DNA of 64,000 nt, taken from positions 310,001 through 374,000 of the forward strand of contig JAUVXJ010000004.1 of the NCBI GenBank assembly GCA_030603665.1, read 5' to 3'. A program made the translations under genes and the position numbers. Position 1 is the first letter of the stretch. The number at the start of each line of letters is the position of its first letter. Shown piece by piece: positions 16,331-25,099 of this stretch. Origin of the DNA: Chloroflexota bacterium. GTDB taxonomy: Bacteria > Chloroflexota > Anaerolineae > UBA7937 > B3-Chlor. The notes under the pieces are model-generated. The model saw nothing but the letters and a program-made list of their open reading frames with translations. It did not search any database and was not told the DNA's origin.

Positions 16331-17998
16331 ATGATAGGCATGGAAGCCCTGCTGGAGATCCTCGCCGCCAGTCGCGTGCGTTACATCTTTGGCAACCCTG
16401 GCTCGACCGAGTTGTCCCTGAACGATGTGCTGGTGGGGGATGGACGATTCGAGTACATCCTGGGACTGCATGAGCTGCCAGTCACGGCTATGGCCGATGG
16501 TTATGCCCAGGCTTCTGGGGAACTGGGCGTGGTGTGTGTGCACGTCTCCCCCGGTCTGGGCAACGCCATGGGCATGCTCTTCAACGCCTACAGCTCTGGA
16601 ACGCCGTTGTTGCTTATTGCTGGTCAGCAGGACCGGCGGCTGCAGGTCAGAGAGCCGGCGCTGGTGGGCGACATGGTCAGCGTGGCTCGTCCATGGACCA
16701 AGTGGTCGGTGGAGGTGCAGCGGGTCGAGGACGTGCCCACGGTCGTGCGCCGTGCGGTTCAGACGGCATTGACGCCACCCACGGGGCCGGTCTTTCTGTC
16801 AGTGCCTGTGGATGTGCAGTTGGAGAGTACTGCGAACCTGGATCTCTCCGCGCCTCACATACCCAGCAGGCGGGTTCGCCCCCCTGCGGATGCACTGAAC
16901 GAGGCCGCCGAGCTTCTGGCTCAGGCCAGAAAGCCTGCCATCCTGGCCGGGAGCCGGGTTACGGAGGCGGACGGTGTGGGCGAGCTGGTCGCGCTGGCGG
17001 AGCGGCTGGGCGCCCCCGTGCTCTCGGAACAGCAGACCTCTCACGGGCGCCTGCCCATGCCCGCCGATCATCCCCTCTATGCGGGAACCTTGTCCCTCTG
17101 GGCGGCAGGCGTTCGCGAGAGCCTGGAGGATTTCGATGTGATCTTCGTGGTGGGTATGAATCTGCTGCGCCAGTTCATCTATGGGGAGCCGCCCCGCCCG
17201 GTGCCGGAACACGTCCGTCTGATCCACCTGGACGAGCGTGCGTGGGAGATAGGGAAGAACTACCCCGTGGAAATCGGGCTGCTGGGCGACCCCAAAGCCG
17301 GTCTGGCTGAGCTAGCCCAGACGGTGTCGGAGATCCAGTCTCCTGAGCTGGTGGGGGCGGCGGCGCAGCGCACCCAAGAGTACGCCGCTCGGCGGTTCGC
17401 AGAGCGAGAGGCTTTGCTGGCCGACATCGAAACACAATGGGATCTGCGACCCATGGCGACCACCGCCTTCATGGGAGCGCTATCCCGAGCGCTGCCACCG
17501 GACGCCGCGCTGGTGGACGAGGCGCCCACCACGCAGGGCCACCTGCTGGAGACCCTCGGTGTATTCGCGGATCCGACCGGTTACTTCGGACAGCGAGGCT
17601 GGGCCTTGGGATGGGGGGTGGGATGCGCCGTGGGAGTGAAGCTGGCCTGGCCCGATCGACCGGTCGTAGCATTGGTGGGGGATGGAGCGGCCATCTACGG
17701 CATCCAGGGGCTCTGGACGGCCGCGCACTATCACATCCCCGTGGTCTTTCTCATCGCCAACAACGCGCAGTACAAAATCCTCAAGGTCGCCGGGGCTGTG
17801 ATGCAACTGCCTCAGGCGGCGCAGGGGAAGTACCTGGGTATGGATCTCGTGGATCCGGAGGTCGATTTCCTGGGACTGGCCCGTTCGTTTGGCGTAGAAG
17901 CGCTTCGAGTCACGGAACCCGAAGCACTGAGCGAGGCCGTCCGCGATTCGCTCCACCGAACCGAGCCCATCCTGCTGGATGTGACAATCGAACGGTGA
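16331..17998 (+). CDS. ThDP-dependent enzyme, benzoylformate decarboxylase-like
   Basis: 555 aa thiamine-diphosphate enzyme of the acetolactate synthase/benzoylformate decarboxylase superfamily. The cofactor-activating glutamate is E27 in GNPGSTELSL, a form seen in benzoylformate decarboxylases rather than in acetolactate synthase. The ThDP/metal motif starts VGDGAAIYGIQGLWTAAHYH and runs on to IANNAQY. All three domains (PYR, central, PP) are complete. ATG 16331 is chosen because the preceding 60 codons of the open frame look like leader sequence crossed by the promoter. It probably decarboxylates a 2-oxo acid. TrmO follows 59 bases downstream in the same direction. Confidence 0.85.
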   Translation: MIGMEALLEILAASRVRYIFGNPGSTELSLNDVLVGDGRFEYILGLHELPVTAMADGYAQASGELGVVCVHVSPGLGNAMGMLFNAYSSGTPLLLIAGQQDRRLQVREPALVGDMVSVARPWTKWSVEVQRVEDVPTVVRRAVQTALTPPTGPVFLSVPVDVQLESTANLDLSAPHIPSRRVRPPADALNEAAELLAQARKPAILAGSRVTEADGVGELVALAERLGAPVLSEQQTSHGRLPMPADHPLYAGTLSLWAAGVRESLEDFDVIFVVGMNLLRQFIYGEPPRPVPEHVRLIHLDERAWEIGKNYPVEIGLLGDPKAGLAELAQTVSEIQSPELVGAAAQRTQEYAARRFAEREALLADIETQWDLRPMATTAFMGALSRALPPDAALVDEAPTTQGHLLETLGVFADPTGYFGQRGWALGWGVGCAVGVKLAWPDRPVVALVGDGAAIYGIQGLWTAAHYHIPVVFLIANNAQYKILKVAGAVMQLPQAAQGKYLGMDLVDPEVDFLGLARSFGVEALRVTEPEALSEAVRDSLHRTEPILLDVTIER

Positions 17999-18057
17999 GG
18001 ACAGGCTCAGAAGCAGTCAGTCGGACAGGGTCGCCGGCAGGAAAGGGGCATCAGAGG

Positions 18058-18537
18058 TTGAACAGGATCGAACTCACCGCCATCGGCATCATCCATACAC
18101 CGTACACCGAACCCAAGGACATGCCCATCCAGGGTCGCTTCAAGGATGATGTGGAGGGCTGGCTGGAGCTGAAAGAGGAGTACGTCCCGGGCCTCAGGGA
18201 CCTGGACGGCTTCAGCCATCTGATTATCATCTACCACTTCCACCGTTCCGATAGGGAGGAGATGCAGGGCCAGCCATATCTGGAGGACGAGAGCCACGGT
18301 ATCTTCGCCATCAGGAGCCCCCATCGCCCGAACCACCTTGGTTTGTCCATCGTCAGGCTCCAGCGGATAGATGGGAACCGGATCTACTTCACCGAGGTGG
18401 ACATGCTGGACGGCACGCCGCTACTTGACATAAAGCCTTACGTGGAGCATTTCGATCGCAGGGAAGGCGTGAAGTCGGGGTGGGTGGACAAACACTTCGA
18501 GGACGGTACCGCTCCCGAGGAAACGATCATCCGCTAG
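18058..18537 (+). CDS. trmO: TsaA/TrmO-family tRNA m6t6A37 methyltransferase
   Basis: 159 aa, a single TsaA-like (UPF0066) domain. E. coli TrmO uses SAM to methylate N6 of t6A at position 37 of tRNA-Thr. Family motifs here are IGIIHTPYTEP at the N-terminus, GLRDLDGFSHLIIIYHFHRS, and FAIRSPHRPNHLGLSIVRL, followed by DMLDGTPLLDIKPYV. The start is TTG 18058, with GGAAAGGGG 10 bases upstream; there is no ATG near the domain start. The C-terminal extension of E. coli TrmO is missing, as in many homologues. Its last 11 bases overlap the end of the convergent mazG gene. Confidence 0.85.
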   Translation: MNRIELTAIGIIHTPYTEPKDMPIQGRFKDDVEGWLELKEEYVPGLRDLDGFSHLIIIYHFHRSDREEMQGQPYLEDESHGIFAIRSPHRPNHLGLSIVRLQRIDGNRIYFTEVDMLDGTPLLDIKPYVEHFDRREGVKSGWVDKHFEDGTAPEETIIR

Positions 18538-19921
18538 GGTCGTGGTGAGCCCCCAAGCCGCGGGCCGCTGAGCGATCGGAGGCGATCTGCTCGCCGTAGC
18601 GCACGGTCGTGGTGCGGAGGGCGCTCTCGGCGTCGATACCGAGATGCCTGGCCACGTCGGCCAGAGCAAACAGCACAATACCCATCTGGTCGGCCAATTC
18701 TTCCTCATCGTCGGGCCGTGGCATCTGGTCCAGGGCGCCCCGTATCTGCTCGAAGAGCTGGTCTCGGGTTGGCGACACGACTTCTTCGCGCTTGGCTCGC
18801 TCCTGAGCCCTCTGGGCCAGGGTCAGGGCGGGCAGGCTCAAGGGCATGTCCCACAGGGGTTTGTCCTCTTTCTCCCCCTTCTCCTCGCGCTTGATGGCCT
18901 GCCAGTTGCGCAGCACCTCGTCGGCGTCGGCCACCTGGAGTCCCGCGAAGACGTGGGGATGGCGGCGGACCATCTTCTCAATGATGGTCTCCAGCACGTC
19001 GGCCAGGGTGAATGAGCCTTCCTCTACGGCGATCTGGGCGTGGAGGATGATCTGCAACAGCAAGTCGCCCAGTTCCTCTCGCAGCGCCTCGTCGTCTTCC
19101 ATATCGATCGCCTGTAGCACCTCGTAGGTCTCCTCTAGCAGGTGCTGGCGCAGGGTCTGGTGGGTCTGCTCTCGATCCCATGGGCACCCACCAGGCGCCC
19201 GCAGGCGGGCCACGATGTCGTGGAAAGTGGACACGGAGCTCGCCTGGGGGAGGGGGGGCACGTAGAGTGTGGTAAGGTGATCGATGTCCTTGATGTGATC
19301 CAGTTCGTGGAGGGGCAGGGTCTCGGTGGTGGCCTGGGAGGTGCCCAGCTCTCGAAGAAGCGTCACGGGCTGCTCGGCGGGATAGAGGTTCAACAGAGTC
19401 AGCTTGACCTCCGATGCCACTCGCCGGCTGTATAGCTGTCCCACCAGGGCTGGCAAGTCAGGGTCCAGGTTGGGATGCAGGCGTTCCGCCAGCGTGGTGG
19501 CGTCCACGATCTGCAGCCCGTCCATCGGATCGATTCCCAGAGAGGTCAGCGCCGCCTCGATGAAGCTGAGGCCCGGGACTATGCGTACTTCGCACCCCCT
19601 CTCCCGAGCCAGGGCAAGAACGCGCCGCACCGTCTCTTCACCCACCAGAGGGTGGCCAGGCACGGCGTACAAGACGCCTTCGGGGCGCCCTCCCAGTTCC
19701 AGGACCTGGGCTGCGATCTTCTTGTAGACGCCAGCGAACTCCTCCTCCGACTCGTAGAGGCTGTCGAAGGAGTGTACGCGCAGGTGAGTCGGTAGAGAAG
19801 CGACGGTGGGATGCCGACGTGTACGGAGATAGACTTCATGTGCGCCTTCGAGTATCTCCAATGCTTCTCTGGTGAGAAGAGAGGCATCCCCGGGACCGAG
19901 ACCAACAATGGTGATGCTCAT
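18527..19921 (-). CDS. mazG: Tetrapyrrole methylase-MazG fusion, nucleotide pyrophosphohydrolase
   Basis: 464 aa two-domain protein of the YabN type. Residues 1 to about 225 form a tetrapyrrole (corrin/porphyrin) methylase-like domain with GLGPGDASLLT at the N-terminus and AVPGHPLVGE. The C-terminal half is MazG with GGCPWDREQTHQTL, the metal-binding EETYEVLQAID and EELGDLLLQIILHAQIA. A second, degenerate MazG repeat follows (EELADQMGIVLFALADVARH). MazG hydrolyses nucleoside triphosphates to monophosphates and is thought to clean nucleotide pools. ATG 19921 follows AGGAAAGGAA. Confidence 0.92.
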   Translation of the reverse strand: MSITIVGLGPGDASLLTREALEILEGAHEVYLRTRRHPTVASLPTHLRVHSFDSLYESEEEFAGVYKKIAAQVLELGGRPEGVLYAVPGHPLVGEETVRRVLALARERGCEVRIVPGLSFIEAALTSLGIDPMDGLQIVDATTLAERLHPNLDPDLPALVGQLYSRRVASEVKLTLLNLYPAEQPVTLLRELGTSQATTETLPLHELDHIKDIDHLTTLYVPPLPQASSVSTFHDIVARLRAPGGCPWDREQTHQTLRQHLLEETYEVLQAIDMEDDEALREELGDLLLQIILHAQIAVEEGSFTLADVLETIIEKMVRRHPHVFAGLQVADADEVLRNWQAIKREEKGEKEDKPLWDMPLSLPALTLAQRAQERAKREEVVSPTRDQLFEQIRGALDQMPRPDDEEELADQMGIVLFALADVARHLGIDAESALRTTTVRYGEQIASDRSAARGLGAHHDPSG

Positions 19922-19988
19922 GCCATTCCTTTCCTCATCGGGCGGCCAGGTCTCCGGTTAACTGTGGCTCGACTTGCGCCATGCGAGG

Positions 19989-20927
19989 CTAGATCACCAG
20001 TTCCTTCCGGCCCTCGTAAATGGACAATGCATCGTCAACGCTCCAGCCTTCGATGGTGATGGCGGAGATGGCGTTGCACATTTTCACCGCTTCCTCCAGA
20101 GGCTTCTGGTGTATGTTTCGTCCGGTGGCGTTGCCCGCAGCGCCGCTGACGAAGACTTGATCGTGGAGATCCTGGAGGAAAGCGTGCACGTCAACGCTGG
20201 ATCCACCGGCGCAGATGACCTTCGTCCGCCCTGCGGCCATGACAGCCTCTTTCAGGGTTTCCTTCGACTCTGAGCCCTCCCTCTTGGGGTAGTTGACTTT
20301 GACGAAGTCCGCCCCCAGGCAGGCGGCGACCCCCGTGGCGCCTGCGATGAGGTGTGGCTCTTTTTCGTCCTTCACCGCCTTGCCTCTGGGGTAGATCCAC
20401 AGGACGGTGAGCAGGCCGTATTGGTGGGCTTCGTGGACGATCCGGGCCGCCTGGTACAGCATCTCGTGCTCTGCCTCACTACCGAGATAGAGCGTGTAGC
20501 CCACGCCCAACACGTGCAGGCCGGAGTAGTCTGCGAAGTCCATAACCTGGTCCACCTCATACCACAGTGGGCTGAAGGGATCCATCTGTTTGGTTTTCAC
20601 CAGATTGGTCCTGGAATTCAACTTCACCAGATAGGGCACTGAGCGGTAGTCACCCCCGTAGCGGGCCATGAGACCCAGCTGCGTGGCAAAGAGCCCAATC
20701 TCGGCCTGCGAGGCGATCCTGAAGAGGTGCTCTGGATCGGCGTCTTCTTTGGCGATGCCATCTCCATAGAAGTCATCATTGAGGTGCTCGACCTTTTGGT
20801 CCCCGGCGAAGAGCATGAGGTTTCCGGTGTTCCTCGTGGCGGCCAGGTAGTTGCCTACGTACGTGTCCCTGGCTTCATCCGGCACGTCCACGGGTACCAG
20901 TACATCTCTCTCGCTCAGTGTGGTCAT
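19989..20927 (-). CDS. Class I fructose-bisphosphate aldolase, archaeal type (DhnA family)
   Basis: 312 aa TIM-barrel aldolase of the DeoC/LacD/DhnA group. The Schiff-base lysine lies in GADFVKVNYPK. The phosphate-binding strand ends are KVICAGGSSVDVHAF and VFVSGAAGNATGRNIHQ. AGDQKVEHLNDD near the N-terminus is characteristic of this family. It should cleave or form fructose 1,6-bisphosphate, or a related keto-sugar phosphate. ATG 20927 follows AAAGGAG with a good spacing; an in-frame TTG six bases upstream is possible. It is alone, divergent from hsp20. Confidence 0.85.
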   Translation of the reverse strand: MTTLSERDVLVPVDVPDEARDTYVGNYLAATRNTGNLMLFAGDQKVEHLNDDFYGDGIAKEDADPEHLFRIASQAEIGLFATQLGLMARYGGDYRSVPYLVKLNSRTNLVKTKQMDPFSPLWYEVDQVMDFADYSGLHVLGVGYTLYLGSEAEHEMLYQAARIVHEAHQYGLLTVLWIYPRGKAVKDEKEPHLIAGATGVAACLGADFVKVNYPKREGSESKETLKEAVMAAGRTKVICAGGSSVDVHAFLQDLHDQVFVSGAAGNATGRNIHQKPLEEAVKMCNAISAITIEGWSVDDALSIYEGRKELVI

Positions 20928-21123
20928 CTCCAAACTCCTTTCACCTCAAATGTGGCCGTCGCTACGGAAGGGGGCGTGCTGCTCCTGGTGTGTGTCCCTG
21001 CTCTGCTGGACGAGCTGAGCGCCAGCGTGTGCATTATAGCACATGGGTAGGGGGCCCAGCAATCGGGATTCCTCTCTGTTTGTATCTTGACAGCTTTGCT
21101 ATCAGCTTTAGTTATAACGACAC

Positions 21124-21165
21124 TTGACAAATCGTCGACAAAGCAGTATAATATAGTCGACAAAG
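21124..21165 (+). promoter_or_regulatory. Consensus promoter of hsp20 with GTCGACAAA repeats
   Basis: TTGACA at 21124-21129, exactly 17 bases, then TATAAT at 21147-21152: a perfect sigma-70 promoter. GTCGACAAA occurs at 21134-21142 inside the spacer and again at 21157-21165 just past the -10, 23 bases apart. This suggests a repressor binding two helical turns apart. Confidence 0.8.
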
Positions 21166-21190
21166 AGTTTGAAGAAAGGAGATTTAGAGA

Positions 21191-21646
21191 ATGAGTGCCA
21201 TCACATTGTGGAGACCTAGGAGAAATCTGCTTTCCCGTAGTGGATCGCTGGATCGTTTCTTCGACGACTGGTCGTATCGCCCGAACAGGCTATGGTTGGT
21301 GCCTTCTTGGAGGGAGGCGTTACCTCTGGATGTGTACCGTGAGAACGGTGGCCTGGTGATCAAGGCGGAGGTTCCAGGTGTGTCCTCTGAGGACATTGAT
21401 ATCACGGTCAAGGACAACATCCTGACCATCTCTGGTGAGACCAAGACCGAGGAGGAGATCGAAGAGGAGAACTACGTCCGCCGCGAGCGCCGATATGGGT
21501 CCTTCAGCCGGTCGGTGGCATTGCCGGCCGAGGCGGAGGGCGACAAGGCTGAGGCCGAGTTCGACGATGGAGTCCTCACGGTGACCATCCCCGTTGCCGA
21601 GGAGCCGCAGCCAGAGTCGATCAAGATTGAAGTCAAGGAAAGCTAG
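21191..21646 (+). CDS. Small heat-shock protein Hsp20
   Basis: 151 aa ATP-independent chaperone holding unfolding proteins. The N-terminal arm has the SLDRFFDDWSY block. The alpha-crystallin domain runs from about residue 42 to 140 with the signatures EVPGVSSEDIDITVKDN and AEFDDGVLTVTIP, and the chain ends in a short tail. ATG 21191 follows GAAAGGAG. It is a monocistronic unit between a consensus promoter and a strong terminator. The repeats around the promoter point to repression outside heat shock, but no regulator gene is adjacent. Confidence 0.95.
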   Translation: MSAITLWRPRRNLLSRSGSLDRFFDDWSYRPNRLWLVPSWREALPLDVYRENGGLVIKAEVPGVSSEDIDITVKDNILTISGETKTEEEIEEENYVRRERRYGSFSRSVALPAEAEGDKAEAEFDDGVLTVTIPVAEEPQPESIKIEVKES

Positions 21647-21659
21647 GACGTTTGTTGCG

Positions 21660-21687
21660 GCGGGGAGCCATTGGCTCCCCGCTCTTT
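21660..21687 (+). terminator. Terminator of hsp20
   Basis: A 10-base perfect stem GCGGGGAGCC/GGCTCCCCGC (21660-21669 with 21673-21682), loop ATT, then TCTTTCG. Confidence 0.8.
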
Positions 21688-21816
21688 CGTTCTCCCCGTG
21701 GGGTTCGAGGTGGTGGCGCGGGCGGTCACGACTGGGGGGGGCGGACTGGAGACGGTGCCGACGGGGCGTGGCGGCGGCGGCCGGGACAGCTTCGCTGCGT
21801 GAGCGGTGGCAAGTGC

Positions 21817-21845
21817 TTGACAAACGATAGAACATCACGTAGAAT
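21817..21845 (+). promoter_or_regulatory. Promoter of the tRNA-Phe/Gly/Cys operon
   Basis: TTGACA at 21817-21822, 17-base spacer, TAGAAT at 21840-21845, 13 bases before tRNA-Phe. Confidence 0.8.
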
Positions 21846-21858
21846 GTGCCACGAGCTA

Positions 21859-21931
21859 GCCGAGGTAGCTCAGTTGGTAGAGCACATGACTGAAAATCAT
21901 GGTGTCAGCAGTTCGATTCTGCTCCTCGGCA
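21859..21931 (+). tRNA. tRNA-Phe(GAA)
   Basis: 73 nt. Acceptor GCCGAGG/CCTCGGC, anticodon loop CTGAAAA with anticodon GAA, T-arm AGTTCGATTCT. First of three co-transcribed tRNAs. Confidence 0.95.
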
Positions 21932-21942
21932 CCTTTCGTTGG

Positions 21943-22017
21943 GCGGAAGTGGCTCAGTGGTAGAGCATCTCCTTGCCAAGGAGAGGGTCGCGAGTTCGAA
22001 TCTCGTCTTCCGCTCCA
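21943..22017 (+). tRNA. tRNA-Gly(GCC), CCA encoded
   Basis: Acceptor GCGGAAG/CTTCCGC, anticodon loop TTGCCAA with anticodon GCC, discriminator T and an encoded CCA (22015-22017). The other tRNAs in the window do not encode CCA. Confidence 0.95.
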
Positions 22018-22025
22018 TAGGGTTG

Positions 22026-22096
22026 GGTGACGTGGCCAAGTGGCAAGGCAGGGGTCTGCAAAATCCCGATCGCCGGTTCGAATCCGGCCGTCACCT
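22026..22096 (+). tRNA. tRNA-Cys(GCA)
   Basis: 71 nt. Acceptor GGTGACG/CGTCACC, anticodon loop CTGCAAA with anticodon GCA, discriminator T. Last gene of the tRNA operon. Confidence 0.95.
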
Positions 22097-22106
22097 CTGG
22101 GGAGGC

Positions 22107-22147
22107 TGGCCGATAGCGCGGTTACGGCACTGTCGGCCGCTTCTCTT
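22107..22147 (+). terminator. Terminator of the tRNA operon
   Basis: GGCCGATAG (22108-22116) pairs with CTGTCGGCC (22130-22138), then GCTTCTCTTG. A second hairpin with almost the same stem lies at 22247. Confidence 0.65.
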
Positions 22148-22246
22148 GTGGGCAGCGAAGATGTGGCGGCGTAGATGGTGGAGTGCTGAGGGTTCCTTGG
22201 AAATCTGGGGGGGCATGGAGTCCCGCCGACGTGGTAAGTGGTGGTC

Positions 22247-22283
22247 AGGCCGATAGCCGGATGGAGGGCTGTCGGCCTTTTCT
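22247..22283 (+). terminator. Second, stronger terminator with a duplicated stem
   Basis: A 12-pair stem AGGCCGATAGCC (22247-22258) with GGCTGTCGGCCT (22267-22278), followed by TTTTCT. The core GGCCGATAG/CTGTCGGCC repeats the hairpin 140 bases upstream. No gene lies between them, and 22284-22500 shows nothing else I can name. Confidence 0.8.
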
Positions 22284-22500
22284 GTGCCCAGCGGCTCTGG
22301 TCGACCACAGACCGATTCTCACTTGAGCGTCGTTATGCCCGAGACGATGCTCGCTTGATGCACGCTTGAAGGCCGGTATCCACGATATGGCCTCGAAGCG
22401 TCGACAAGCTCTGGTGGAGAGTGAAGGGGACGAGGTTCTGAACGCCAGTGTAGCTCGATGGCCAGAGCGTCGAGCTGTAGTATAGGGGAAAAGGTGGCAC

Positions 22501-23280
22501 ATGAGCGAAGCAACTGATTGTCGTGGGGGCAGATTTGCCGGCAAGGTGGCGATTGCTACGGGCGCCGGGCGAGGCATGGGTCGTGCCGTTGCGCTTCTGC
22601 TCGCCAAAGAAGGGGCGAAGGTGGCGGTCAATGACATCAACGGCCCAGCCGCAAAGACCGTCGCGGAGGAAGCGCGCCAGTACGGTGCTGAGGCTATCGA
22701 CGTCCCAGGGGACGTCTCCAGTGCCGACGATGTCTCCCGGGTTGTGGAGGAGACGATATCCAGATTCGGCCGCATAGACATCCTGGTCAATAACGCCGGC
22801 ATCTCCAGCACTACGCGTCCCCTGGAGACGATTACCGATGATGAATGGTCCAAGGTGATCGACGTCAATCTGAAGGGGGTCTTCCTCTTCATGAGGGCTG
22901 TGCTGCCTCACATGAAGAAGCAGAAGAGCGGGAAGATCGTGAACGTTTCCTCTTCGGCAGGACGCAGCGTTAGCACCTTCTGTGGAGCCCACTACACGGC
23001 GTCGAAGGCAGGAGTGCTGGGCCTGTCGCGCCATGCGGCCCTGGAGGCCGCGCCCTTCAACGTCAACGTCAATGCCGTCGCTCCGGGTACGATCGACACC
23101 CCTATGTTGCGAGAGGACGCCAGCGAAGAGCTTATTGCGGAAGAGACGCGGAACATCCCTCTTGGCCGCTTGGGGACCGAGGAAGACGAGGCCAATCTGG
23201 TGGCGTTCCTGGCCTCAGACGAGGCGTCTTTCATCACCGGGGCTACGATAGACATCAACGGTGGAGACTTGATCCTCTAG
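22501..23280 (+). CDS. Short-chain dehydrogenase/reductase, FabG-like
   Basis: 259 aa Rossmann-fold oxidoreductase. The nucleotide-binding motif is TGAGRGMG, and NNAG stabilises the central sheet (LVNNAGIS). The catalytic serine lies in NVSSSAG, and YxxxK reads YTASKAG. The NADP/NAD preference is not clear: D in AVNDIN after the second strand favours NAD. It could be a 3-oxoacyl-ACP reductase-like or a sugar/alcohol dehydrogenase. ATG 22501 follows AAGGTGG. Gamma-glutamyltransferase follows 99 bases downstream and is probably co-transcribed. Confidence 0.88.
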   Translation: MSEATDCRGGRFAGKVAIATGAGRGMGRAVALLLAKEGAKVAVNDINGPAAKTVAEEARQYGAEAIDVPGDVSSADDVSRVVEETISRFGRIDILVNNAGISSTTRPLETITDDEWSKVIDVNLKGVFLFMRAVLPHMKKQKSGKIVNVSSSAGRSVSTFCGAHYTASKAGVLGLSRHAALEAAPFNVNVNAVAPGTIDTPMLREDASEELIAEETRNIPLGRLGTEEDEANLVAFLASDEASFITGATIDINGGDLIL

Positions 23281-23379
23281 CATTATCCGCTTGACTTGGG
23301 GCCAGGGGTTGCGCACTGATCAGCGGGGCTGATCGGAAAGCGGTCGCAAACGTGTCGCCCGAGGACCCAGGAGGTGTAC

Positions 23380-24978
23380 ATGAACCACGAGCACTTCCCC
23401 TCTCGACGTTCACCCGTCCTGGCAAAGCACGGCATGGTGGCTACGAGCCAACCACTGGCCGCCATGGCCGGCCTTCGAGTGTTGATGGAGGGCGGCAACG
23501 CGGCCGACGCCGCTGTGACCACGGCCGCCATGCTCAACGTCGTGGAGCCGATGTCCACTGGAATCGGGGGCGACTGCTTCGCCCTGATCTTCGACGCCAC
23601 AACGGGGCAGGTAAGCGCTCTGAACGGCAGCGGTCAGGCCCCAGCGGCGTTCACTCTCCAGGAGGCGAAACGATTGGGCTTGCAGGAGATCCCTCTGACG
23701 GGTGCGCTGCCGGTGACGGTGCCTGGCACGGTGAGCGGATGGGCGGCTCTGCTGGAAAGGTTTGGCACGATGTCGCTGGGCGAGTGCCTGGCGCCAGCCA
23801 TCGCGACCGCGGAGGAGGGGTTCCCGGTGACCGAGCGGATCAGCGCCGCCTGGCGTGGGGCGGAGCCGAAGCTGTCGCAGGAGCCTGAGGCAGCCCGCGT
23901 GTACCTGCCTGCGCCTGCACCGGGTGAAATCCATCGCTCATCTGATTTGGCCCTCACGCTGCGTGCCATTGCCGAGGGCGGTGTTGAGGCCTTCTACCGG
24001 GGTGCGCTGGCTGAGAAGATCGCGACCCACGTGCAGGAGAAGGGGGGCTATCTGACCACCGACGACCTGGCTGCCCATAGGGCGTCGTGGGAGACCCCCA
24101 TCTCCACCACGTATCGCGGTGTGGAGGTGCTGGAGCACCCACCCAACGGCCAGGGGTTGGCCGCGCTGCTGGCTCTCAACGTTGTCGAGGTGTACGACCT
24201 GGGGGCGATGGACTTCTTCGATGCAACCCGGTGGCATCTGATGATGGAGAGCGTGCGCCTGGGCATGGTGGACGCAGGTTGCTATGTGGCCGATCCAGAG
24301 ATGGCTGATGTGCCCCTATCTGCGCTGCTTTCCAAGGAGTACGCCGATCGGCGGCGCAGCCTCATCGCGTCTGGAGAAGCGCTCGAGCTGGCCGCGCCTG
24401 GCCAGCCTGAGCACCATGACACCGTTTACCTCACCGTGGTGGATGGCCAAGGCAACGCCGTCTCCTTGATCAACAGCCTCTATTACGGCTTCGGGTCGGG
24501 TCTGGTGGTGCCAGGGACCGGTACGTGCCTCCAGAACCGGGGCGCGTGTTTCACGCTGGAAGAGGGGCACGCCAACGCGCTGGATGGCAACAAGCGGCCT
24601 TACCACACCATCATCCCGGCTTTGGCCCTCCGCGATGGCCGGCTCTGGCTCAATTTCGGGGTCGTGGGAGGTTTCATGCAGCCACAAGGGCATCTGCAAG
24701 TCTTGGTCAACCTGGTGGACTGCGGGCTGGACGCTCAAGCGGCCTTGGACGCTCCACGCTTTCGAGTGGACGAGCGAGGAGGGCCACAGGTGTCACTCGA
24801 GGCGGCAGTGCCCAGTGAGACGTGCAGAGCGCTGGCGGCAATGGGGCACGATGTGCGAATCGAACCCGCCTTTCAGCCTGGCTTTGGGGGAGGTCAGATC
24901 ATCGCCGTACACCCTGACACGGGAGTGCTCGAGGGTGGCTCTGACCCCCGTATGGACGGCTGTGCTGTAGGCTTCTAA
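23380..24978 (+). CDS. ggt: Gamma-glutamyltransferase
   Basis: 532 aa Ntn-hydrolase that transfers or hydrolyses gamma-glutamyl groups, for example of glutathione. The autoprocessing and catalytic threonine lies in EHHDTVYLTVVDGQGN, and the gly-rich oxyanion region is VVGGFMQPQGH with RPYHTIIPAL upstream. The N-terminal KHGMVATSQPLAAMAGL and GGNAADAAVTTAAML are hallmark blocks. No clear signal peptide is present, so it is probably cytoplasmic, as in the bacterial YwrD-like branch. ATG 23380 follows CAGGAGG at a normal spacing; an in-frame GTG at 23374 overlaps that site. Confidence 0.92.
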   Translation: MNHEHFPSRRSPVLAKHGMVATSQPLAAMAGLRVLMEGGNAADAAVTTAAMLNVVEPMSTGIGGDCFALIFDATTGQVSALNGSGQAPAAFTLQEAKRLGLQEIPLTGALPVTVPGTVSGWAALLERFGTMSLGECLAPAIATAEEGFPVTERISAAWRGAEPKLSQEPEAARVYLPAPAPGEIHRSSDLALTLRAIAEGGVEAFYRGALAEKIATHVQEKGGYLTTDDLAAHRASWETPISTTYRGVEVLEHPPNGQGLAALLALNVVEVYDLGAMDFFDATRWHLMMESVRLGMVDAGCYVADPEMADVPLSALLSKEYADRRRSLIASGEALELAAPGQPEHHDTVYLTVVDGQGNAVSLINSLYYGFGSGLVVPGTGTCLQNRGACFTLEEGHANALDGNKRPYHTIIPALALRDGRLWLNFGVVGGFMQPQGHLQVLVNLVDCGLDAQAALDAPRFRVDERGGPQVSLEAAVPSETCRALAAMGHDVRIEPAFQPGFGGGQIIAVHPDTGVLEGGSDPRMDGCAVGF

Positions 24979-25060
24979 CGCCGAACTAGCGAGGTTGACG
25001 TTAGGCTGTCCTGCGGGCAATCTGGGGCGTGCTCCTGTCCGGTCGTCTCGAGGGCGGGGC

Positions 25061-25089
25061 TTGCGACCCCTCCGGCGACTGGGATACAA
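25061..25089 (+). promoter_or_regulatory. Promoter of tRNA-Leu
   Basis: TTGCGA at 25061-25066, 17-base spacer, TACAAT at 25084-25089, 10 bases before the tRNA. Confidence 0.7.
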
Positions 25090-25099
25090 TCTCAGTGGA

